A stretch of DNA of 64,000 nt from Corynespora cassiicola (taxonomy: Eukaryota; Ascomycota; Dothideomycetes; Pleosporales; Corynesporascaceae). Below are positions 58,929-64,000 of this stretch, piece after piece. The position numbers and the translations under genes are program-made. The stretch covers positions 248,001 through 312,000 of the forward strand of contig JAEUWY010000012.1 of assembly GCA_022059125.1 (NCBI GenBank), read 5' to 3'. Below the pieces are notes generated by a model that was not told the DNA's origin, ran no database searches, and saw only the letters and a program-made list of their open reading frames with translations. Position 1 is the stretch's first letter. Each line of letters starts with the position of its first letter.

Positions 58929-59111
58929 TTAGCGGAAGCAGCTAAAGCGGCCCAGAGAGATGCGGAAGGGAGCACGACGGACGCCGTGCTTGTCGACAAC
59001 GATACCGCCACCTGGATGCGTCAGTATACTGTAAGCACCGTCTGGTTGTGGGGCAGTCCAATACGTACCGCCATGACGGCCTCCCCAGTGCTTAGTCCAC
59101 ATGAGACCCAT
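58929..59111 (-). CDS. Possible 41-residue microprotein with one intron
   Basis: Proposed exons are 59,111-59,069 and 59,011-58,929. The 57-bp intron has a textbook fungal structure: GTACGT donor, TACTGAC branch site, CATCCAG acceptor. The joined product starts MGLMWTKHWGGRHG, continues through a Gly-rich GGGIVVDKHGVRRAP and ends RISLGRFSCFR. Because 57 is divisible by three and has no in-frame stop, an unspliced form (60 residues) would also be translatable. No domain is recognised. Support comes from the splice signals and a plausible start only; the protein's existence is an inference. The longer open frame upstream (to 59,480) looks like leader sequence. Confidence 0.45.
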   Translation of the reverse strand: MGLMWTKHWGGRHGGTYWTAPQPDGAYSILTHPGGGIVVDKHGVRRAPFRISLGRFSCFR

Positions 59112-59819
59112 GGTTGGAAATTGTGGAAGATGGTTGTGGTCTGGTAGAGGCAAGGGTTGGAAGCAAGATGCGGTAATGGATTTGAGCTTGATGCAGAAGT
59201 TGGACGCTTGAGTGTTTGCGCGGGCGAGGTGTTGTTTAAATAAGGGACAGAGGCAGGGCGACAAGCAAGCAAGGTTGGGCAGTGGGCGTCGCTGATTACG
59301 ACAGCCAAGGCCGCCTTGTTTGGTCCAGATGAGCTGTCGCAGTGTCACGTGCCAGCCACAGCGGCTGCGCCACAGCTGGGCACCATGGAAACCACGCATT
59401 GGAGCGGCAACAGGAGGCTGGCGAAACCTGGTGAGGGGAGACTGTGACGCGGTTGGGGCTGTGGTGAAGGCGGGGATCAATGTGGCGGGTAGCTCCGTCG
59501 ATTGCGCACGCGGTCGCCGTCACACTGAGACGGCCATGGCTACACAGGTCACGGATAGACAGACGGGAGAGGAAAAAGGACCGGACTGGAGGTAGATGTG
59601 ATGGAAGAGAGTTCCCCGTGCGCCGTTCATCCCAGAAGAAGCCGTACCCTATTTACTTGTACAAAGGATGGAGCATAGCATAGCGTAGCATAGCATCCCG
59701 TCCGCAGTCGCCGACCAAGTTTTCCGCGCCCGTTTCCCTTTTCCCTCCAGCGCTGGATCATGCTCAAAATACAGAAATCCCAACGGGTGGGTGCAGTGTG
59801 CAGTGGCGCAGTATTGGCT
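59112..59819. other. Intergenic region between the microprotein candidate and tim9
   Basis: About 700 bp, GC-rich. It holds the putative microprotein leader/promoter and the tim9 3' end. A short repeat of AGCATAGC units occurs near 59,670-59,695. No other gene is supported. Confidence 0.45.
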
Positions 59820-60210
59820 TTACCGTCCGGGAAGGCTGCCCTGCTGAGCCATGGCGGCGTTTTGCTCCTGGAAGCGGTCGCCCAGGCGCTGCGAGCCCTT
59901 CATGTGTTTGTCGACGCAACGCATGACACAGCTCTCCTCGCGCGAGGTCAGCGACTTGGACTCGAAGCCGTTGATGCAGTCGTTGAAGCACGTCTGGACG
60001 AGGTTGGAGTACATCTGTGGAGGCAGGAGGGGTTAGCTACGAAGGCAGGCGATGCAGGCGACGGGTGAGCACCCACGTTCATGAACTCCTTCATCTGCTT
60101 CTTCTCCATGCGGTTCTGCAGCTCGCGCTGCTCGGACTGGGTGAGCCTGGCGTGGGCACGATCAGCGCGGGCGGCATCAGGGGGCTTGGCACGGTGACAT
60201 ACGAATCCAT
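59820..60210 (-). CDS. tim9: Mitochondrial import inner membrane translocase subunit Tim9
   Basis: Three exons, 60,210-60,203 (only 8 bases), 60,146-60,077 and 60,014-59,820, give 90 residues. Introns are GTATGT...GCCAG (56 bp) and GTGGGT...CCACAG (62 bp). Tim9 is an intermembrane-space chaperone that works with Tim10 to escort hydrophobic carrier proteins to the TIM22 complex. The protein begins [20 protein letters not shown] and has the family twin CX3C motifs, CFNDC (35-39) and CVMRC (55-59), separated by 15 residues. FMNMYSNLVQ lies across the second junction. The tiny first exon is supported by exact frame restoration (Met-Asp-Ser) and consensus splice sites. Confidence 0.93.
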
Positions 60211-61534
60211 TGTGAGGGCGAGGTGGTGTGTAGTGTGTGGGTTGTTGAGGTGGAGGGATCAATTGCTGGATCAGATGGCGGATGGGATGGGGGATGGGAA
60301 TGGCTTGCAATAGCAATGGGAGAGGTTGTCGAGCTTCCCCAAATTTTTGGACGCGAGCTCGGGCGGGTCTGCGGCCCGTGCGTCGCTGCTGGCCGGCAGG
60401 GCACCTAAGCTGCTGAGCAGCGGGACCAGATGGAGGCGCGCAGGCTGGCCCTCGGCCCAGGCGGCGGCGGCGGAGGTGGAAGTGGAGGAGGAGGAGGTGG
60501 TGGTGGTGGCGGCGGTGGTGATGCTGCTGATGCCATTCACTGTTGCTGGTGCTGGTGCTGCTGGTGCTGCTGCCGCCGCTGCTGCCGCCGCCGCTGCTCC
60601 CGTTGCTTGACGCAGCAGCAGCATCGACGACGGCCCGCCTGCGTATTGGATTGCGGCGACGATCCGCCCGTCGTGGCCGCAATGCCCGCCGCCGTGACCT
60701 GGCTGGGGCTCCCGCCGGGCTCCTGCTGGCAGGCTGGCAGCCATCGCAGACGGACGGCCAGACACAGCCAAACAGGCCAGGCAAGCCAGAAGTGACAGGC
60801 GGCCAAGCAACGTCCTTCGTCAGTCCAACTTCGGGCTTCCAGGGCTCCCAGGGCTGCCAGCCCAGTCCCCATCCCCGTCCCCCCGTCTCCGTCCCCCGTC
60901 CCCGTGTCCCAGTCGCCGCCCGCCGCCAACCCCAACGCCTGCTCACCCTCCATTCACGGCACCGAGCAGTCTCGCAGCCCTCGTCCCTGCATGTCCAGAC
61001 GACGCCTCGAGCACTCGAGCACTCGACCCGCCGTCCCAGCCCTCCTCGCCGCGTGCCCAAGGCGTCGCCGCCCTCGCTGCCTTCTGCCTCCTCCCTGCCC
61101 CTAGCCGCCGTCAGTCGCCAGTCGCCAGTCGCCAGTCGCCAGTCGCCCGTCGCCCGTCGCCCGTCGCCCGGTCGCGTTGCGCTGCAGCCTCCAACCTCCG
61201 TCGCGACCTACACCACGCCCCGACCCGACGACGCTGCCCGCCTTGCGCCAGCTGCCTCGACTGCCGCCCACAGCGCCCGCGACCGCGACCCTGCCCTCGC
61301 CCTCGCCCTCGCCCTCCTTCACCTGCTCGCTCCAGTGCCTGCTCGCACGCGACGGCTCTGCATACGCCCCCGCCGCCGCCGCCCTGCCCAGGGCGCTTTC
61401 GCTCGCTCCCTCGCTCGCTCCCTCGCCGTATCTACCTGCCTGGCTCGCCCTGCCGCCCGCACTCCCCCAGACTTCTGCTCAGGCCGCCCTGCCGCCCTGC
61501 CGCCCTGTCGCTCCGTCTCGAGTCCTCGTGAGCC
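60211..61534. other. Divergent promoter and GC-rich repeat region upstream of the RhoGAP gene
   Basis: This 1.3-kb region separates divergent tim9 and RhoGAP. It is full of simple repeats: GGC/GGT/GAG trinucleotides at about 60,455-60,530, GCT/GCC at 60,540-60,610, a 7-bp repeat at 61,112-61,167, and GCCCTC and CTCGCTC runs at 61,285-61,430. A long open frame exists on both strands here, but its Pro/Arg/Ala/Ser composition in all phases indicates a compositional effect. Most of it is probably promoter and a long 5' leader. Confidence 0.55.
61112..61167. repeat. 7-bp tandem repeat (CAGTCGC/CCGTCGC)
   Basis: There are eight consecutive 7-bp units: five CAGTCGC then three CCGTCGC. It lies about 370 bp upstream of the RhoGAP start. 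Confidence 0.95.
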
Positions 61535-64000
61535 ATGCCAAACGGCATGCACAACCACCTCTCCACTCCGCGCGTGCGGAATGGGGAGCCTCAGCCCGCT
61601 CCGCCCCCAGCCTCTGACCCGCCCGCGCCGTCCAAGCGCGACCTGGCCTCCTGGTGGAAACAGTTCAGCAAGCGCAGTGCAAAGAAGGAAGAGGAAAAAG
61701 GTATGCTGCCATGGTCCGCGCCGCCTGCGTCCGCCCCCGCGCCTGCGCCTGCGCCTGCGCCCGTTCGTCTGCCCTCACTGACATCACTTGCCTACATGCA
61801 GAGCCCGAACCCCGTGGCATCTTCGGCGTGCCCCTCATCACAAGCATCCCCTACGCAAACGTAGCCATTTCGCTATTCAACGAGACGGGCGAGAGCTACA
61901 TCTATGGCTATGTGCCAATCGTCGTCGCCAAGTGCGGTGTCTTTCTCAAGGAGAAGGGTCAGTTGGCGCACATGCCCTCCGCGCCAATGGCTAACCAGTA
62001 CTACAGCCACCGATGTCGAGGGCATCTTTCGTCTGGCCGGCTCCGAGAAGAGAATCAAGGAGCTCAAGATCGCCTTCGACACCCCCCCACGGTGGGGCAA
62101 GGGCCTGGACTGGACCGGCTACACAGTCCATGACGCTGCCAACATTCTCCGCCGCTACTTCAACCAACTGCCCGAGCCCATTATTCCTCTACAGCACTAC
62201 GATGCCTTCCGTGAGCCCCTGCGCGGACACCAGGCCCAAGCCGTAGGCCCCATTGAAGGCCAGGCCCCGTCCGTCGGAGAATTCGACCCCGACCAGGCAG
62301 TGCGGATATACCAGCATCTGATCAAGTCGCTGCCCTCGCTGAACCGCCAGCTACTGCTGTATATCCTGGATCTACTCGCCGTTTTTGCTGCCAAGTCAGA
62401 CGTGAACAAGATGACTACGTCTAATCTGGCTGCCATCTTCCAACCTGGCATTCTGTCCCACCCTCAGCACGACATGTCGCCTGCAGACTACCGCCTGAGC
62501 CAGGACGTTCTCATATTCCTCATTGACAACCAAGACCACTTTTTGATTGGAATGGAGGGAACTGCGGTTGACGAGGGAACAGTCAAGCACGTAGAGAGCG
62601 GTCCCTCAACCCCCCAGGCTAAGACGCCCAACACACCCAGCCGTAACAAGTCGGGTATCGGACGATCTGCCTCGACCTCGTCCAGTGCTGGTGCCGAAAG
62701 TCTGCGCAAGTTCGGAGGCATTCGTCGCAATGTTTCTGCTTCTTCGAGGCATTCACGTCATTCTGGAGCTATTCCGAGCCCTACCACGCCTTCCTTTGTT
62801 GCGCCTTCCGGCTCTGGCGTGCACCGAAGCAACACAGTCCCGTCAAAGAGATCACCTGCTATACCGGGTTCCCGTTTCACAAGGGAAAAGAACTCGGACC
62901 CTTCTACGCCAGCTGCAGACGACCCCAAAACCAACATTCCTACTGTCACGCCTGAGGTTGCCTCAAGCCCACCGCCAGCGCAACCCCTACAGCTCGTTGA
63001 GCCGGTGCCGGCTGTGAGGCCCGTCGAGAGCGTCCAACCTGTTCAGGAACCACTGCCTATCCAGCCCGCTCCTCCTGTTCATCCCGCTCCACCTGCCCAG
63101 CAATCACAGCCTGCCCAGCAATCACAGCCTGTCCAGCAATCACAGCCTGTCCAGCAATCACAGCCTGTCCAGCAATCACAGCCTGTCCAGCAATCACAGC
63201 CTGTCCAGCAATCACAGCCTGTCCAGCAAGCGCAGCCTGCCCAACAGGCGTCAAAACAGCCCGCACATGAACCGCCGCTCCAGGCTTATTCATCTTTGAT
63301 TCCACCCGACGATCCGCCTGAGGCTTTGAGTGTTGTCAAGCCTGAACCCGAAGCTAAGCCCACGGATGTGAAGCCCGCCGGCATCACGCCCGCGTTGGAC
63401 ACTATCCCAGGAGCCTTCCCCTTCCCTTCTCCCGGTATAATTCCTCCATCGACCGAAGTCACACCCACTGCACCCTCTCAGGCCGTTCAAGAGCTGGGGC
63501 TTCCGGCTCCACAACAACTCGATCAGCGTAGCCCGCATCTTACGCCGACGCGTGAGAAGTCCGAGTTTATGGAGGGCCCTGTCGATTCCGGTCCGTCAGT
63601 GGAGCCAACACCAGCTGTTCGGACCTTCACGCAGATCTTGGCCAAGGTGTCGCCGTCCGGCGAGGAAAAGCAGCCCGGCCGGAAGCCTAATAAGCTCCAA
63701 AAGAAGCGACTGCCCACCAGTGCTAATCCGAGCGCCCACAGCTCCACGCATTCGTTGACGGGTGGTCATGCAGCCTTTGATGGTCCACCTTCCCCCCTGC
63801 CGTACCCTCACCCCCCTGCCCCACAGCATCCAGCGACCAGCTCGAAGGAGGTTCTGCAGTCTTTCAATGCAGACACTGTCTCTTCGCGCAACTCGGGTGC
63901 CACTCTAAAGCCCACCATGTCCCCATCGGCCTCTTTTAGGTCCCACTCCACGGCAACGGAATATTCCGAGGCGGAGCATCCCGACGAGCCGCCTAGGGAA
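61535..64000 (+). CDS. Rho GTPase-activating protein, Sac7-like (3' end beyond window)
   Basis: Exons are 61,535-61,700, 61,802-61,957 and 62,007 to the window edge, still open. Introns are GTATGC...TGCAG (101 bp) and GTCAGT...CTACAG (49 bp). The RhoGAP domain begins with FGVPLITSIPYANVAI and runs to about residue 285. It carries the catalytic arginine-finger motif GIFRLAGSEKRIKELK (Arg about 116), LPEPIIPLQHYDAF, and MTTSNLAAIFQPGIL with the conserved Asn. It resembles yeast Sac7/Bag7, which turn off Rho1 in cell-wall integrity and actin control. The C-terminal region is a long, disordered Ser/Pro/Gln-rich tail with Ser-rich basic motifs (RRNVSASSRHSRHS) and a hexapeptide repeat at 63,092-63,235. 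At least 770 residues are present. No stop occurs before the edge. Confidence 0.93.
63092..63235 (+). repeat. 18-bp coding minisatellite in the RhoGAP gene
   Basis: Eight in-frame 18-bp units begin at 63,092 and then every 18 bp to 63,218, followed by a decayed partial unit. They encode PAQQSQ twice and then PVQQSQ, the last changing to PVQQAQ. The units are nearly identical at DNA level, which points to recent expansion. Confidence 0.96.

Noticed and set aside
60543..61781. Plus-strand open frame of 412 codons overlapping the RhoGAP start
   Set aside because: The translation is Pro/Arg/Ala/Ser low-complexity, arising from GC-rich repeats; it overlaps exon 1 and intron 1 of the well-supported RhoGAP gene in another frame. 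The minus-strand frame at 59,948-61,060 is rejected for the same reason, apart from the part that is tim9 exon 2.
63092..63235. CRISPR-like array
   Set aside because: The units are directly abutting 18-bp coding repeats without spacers, inside a fungal gene.

Overview
This window comes from a filamentous ascomycete, most likely a Pezizomycotina fungus of the Dothideomycete type. The genes have short introns of about 50-60 bp. They encode typical fungal proteins (GH31 alpha-glucosidase, PTPLA dehydratase, Prp19, Tim9, Sac7-like RhoGAP, a secreted DUF8021 protein). A gene-free, extremely AT-rich block full of dead transposons looks like the product of repeat-induced point mutation (RIP). No species can be named from the sequence alone.

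Positions 1 to about 40,480 are one AT-rich isochore with no intact gene. It is built almost entirely of transposable elements. From left to right they are: a minus-strand Ty3/Gypsy element (to about 5.9 kb); two complete Tc1/mariner-type elements (6,048-8,161 and 8,366-10,497); a plus-strand Gypsy fragment ending at a pogo/Fot1-like element (15,132-16,979); minus-strand Gypsy copies of the same family (from 16,981 to about 26,116), one carrying a third Tc1 element (20,753-22,855); a fourth Tc1 element (26,117-28,304); a Gypsy element with two recognisable LTRs (28,305-37,139) carrying a second pogo-like element (32,481-34,320); a third pogo-like element (37,581-39,416); and a Tc1 end fragment (to about 40,280). 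Reading frames are still traceable. Their changes are mostly G-to-A and C-to-T (YLDD to YLNN, Trp and Gln codons to stops, His to Tyr), as RIP predicts.

The composition changes abruptly at about 40,480, and the remaining 23.5 kb is ordinary gene-rich DNA. In order: a BMT6-type 25S rRNA uridine methyltransferase (+), a 3-hydroxyacyl-CoA dehydratase (-), a RING protein with SUMO-interaction-like motifs (-), Prp19 (-), a secreted GH31 alpha-glucosidase (+), a cytochrome P450 (-), an F-box protein (+), a secreted DUF8021 protein (-), an Asp/Glu/hydantoin racemase (-), a possible 41-residue microprotein (-), Tim9 (-), and a Sac7-like RhoGAP (+) that runs off the right edge. Exon structures were worked out by hand from splice signals and reading-frame continuity.

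The genes do not form one pathway. They are mainly housekeeping functions (rRNA modification, very-long-chain fatty acid elongation, splicing, mitochondrial import, Rho signalling) with a few secreted or accessory enzymes. The most unusual material is in the transposons: a Tc1-type transposase whose copies share two apparent spliceosomal introns, long mosaic inverted repeats in that family, and pogo-like elements whose terminal repeats contain a tandemly doubled 16-17 bp motif.
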